This document shows positions 4,972 through 5,139 of a DNA stretch of 5,139 nucleotides, in pieces. Below the pieces are notes generated by a model. That model worked only from the letters and a program-made list of their open reading frames with translations. It made no database searches and was not told the origin of the DNA. Numbering within the stretch: the stretch's first letter is position 1; the number at the start of each line of letters is the position of its first letter. The stretch comes from Bacilli bacterium (lineage in GTDB: Bacteria > Bacillota_I > Bacilli_A > RF39 > UBA660), in assembly GCA_024683115.1 (NCBI GenBank), contig JAIKYM010000160.1, positions 1 through 5,139 of the forward strand. The letters are read 5' to 3'. Both the position numbers and the translations under genes were made by a program.

Positions 4972-5139
4972 ATTTTATATTAATAGGATTTCCTTTAGAA
5001 CAATAATCCATAAATTCTTGAACAGATAAATGATAATTAGGTTTAGTATATTCATATATACTTACCTTTTCAATTGGTACATTATCATCTTCAGCATCTT
5101 CAATAAACTTATACCTAACATCAGATAATAATTCTTCTA
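4970..5139 (-). CDS. C-terminal end of an unidentified protein (cut by the right window edge)
   Basis: An open frame of 55 codons plus a TAA stop enters from the right edge on the minus strand; its start is outside the window. The visible tail is acidic then mixed (EELLSDVRYKFIEDAEDD, then an SIYEYTKPNYHLSVQEF segment, ending in SKGNPINIK). The codon use matches the neighbouring genes, and the frame ends exactly at a terminator hairpin, which supports a real gene. No motif allows a family assignment. It is convergent with tRNA-Leu. Confidence 0.7.
   Translation of the reverse strand, partial: EELLSDVRYKFIEDAEDDNVPIEKVSIYEYTKPNYHLSVQEFMDYCSKGNPINIK

Noticed and set aside
1..5139. Defence system, mobile element, phage or CRISPR content
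   Set aside because: No transposase, integrase, nuclease or regularly spaced repeats are seen; the recognised genes are ordinary housekeeping genes.

Overview
The window is strongly A+T-rich DNA with compact bacterial gene organisation. It suggests a low-GC Bacillota or Mycoplasmatota-type genome: the peptide deformylase is of the Bacilli-like type 2 form, Shine-Dalgarno (SD) sites are strong, and all three tryptophan codons that could be read are TGG. No TGA occurs inside any gene and one gene ends in TGA, so the standard bacterial code 11 is more likely than mycoplasma code 4. A LysM-domain lipoprotein hints at a cell with a peptidoglycan wall. An uncultured gut-type Bacilli lineage is plausible, but the sequence alone does not settle the taxon.

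Layout from left to right: (1) the N-terminal 174 codons of miaA (tRNA A37 dimethylallyltransferase) on the minus strand, running off the left edge. (2) A 125-base divergent intergenic region carrying promoters for miaA and for def. (3) def (peptide deformylase) on the plus strand, which ends tail-to-tail, with a 4-base overlap, against a minus-strand cluster; one bidirectional terminator hairpin lies inside both gene ends. (4) The minus-strand cluster, in transcription order: mtaB (tRNA t6A37 methylthiotransferase), a LysM lipoprotein, and a small single-pass membrane protein whose start lies one base after the lipoprotein stop. (5) Upstream of mtaB, a separate minus-strand gene for another small membrane-anchored protein, with its own terminator; that hairpin also supplies a candidate -35 box for mtaB. 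(6) A 152-base intergenic region with a direct repeat and promoter signals. (7) A complete plus-strand tRNA-Leu(CAA) gene with encoded CCA and a terminator. (8) The C-terminal 55 codons of an unidentified minus-strand gene entering from the right edge.

Two themes stand out. The first is translation and tRNA modification: MiaA and MtaB both modify position 37 of tRNAs, the tRNA-Leu(CAA) present here has the A36-A37-A38 signature of a MiaA substrate, and Def processes nascent proteins. The second is a group of three secreted or membrane-anchored proteins (one LysM lipoprotein and two small anchored ectodomain proteins) of unknown function; this is the least explained part of the window. I saw no mobile element, CRISPR array, phage gene or defence system.
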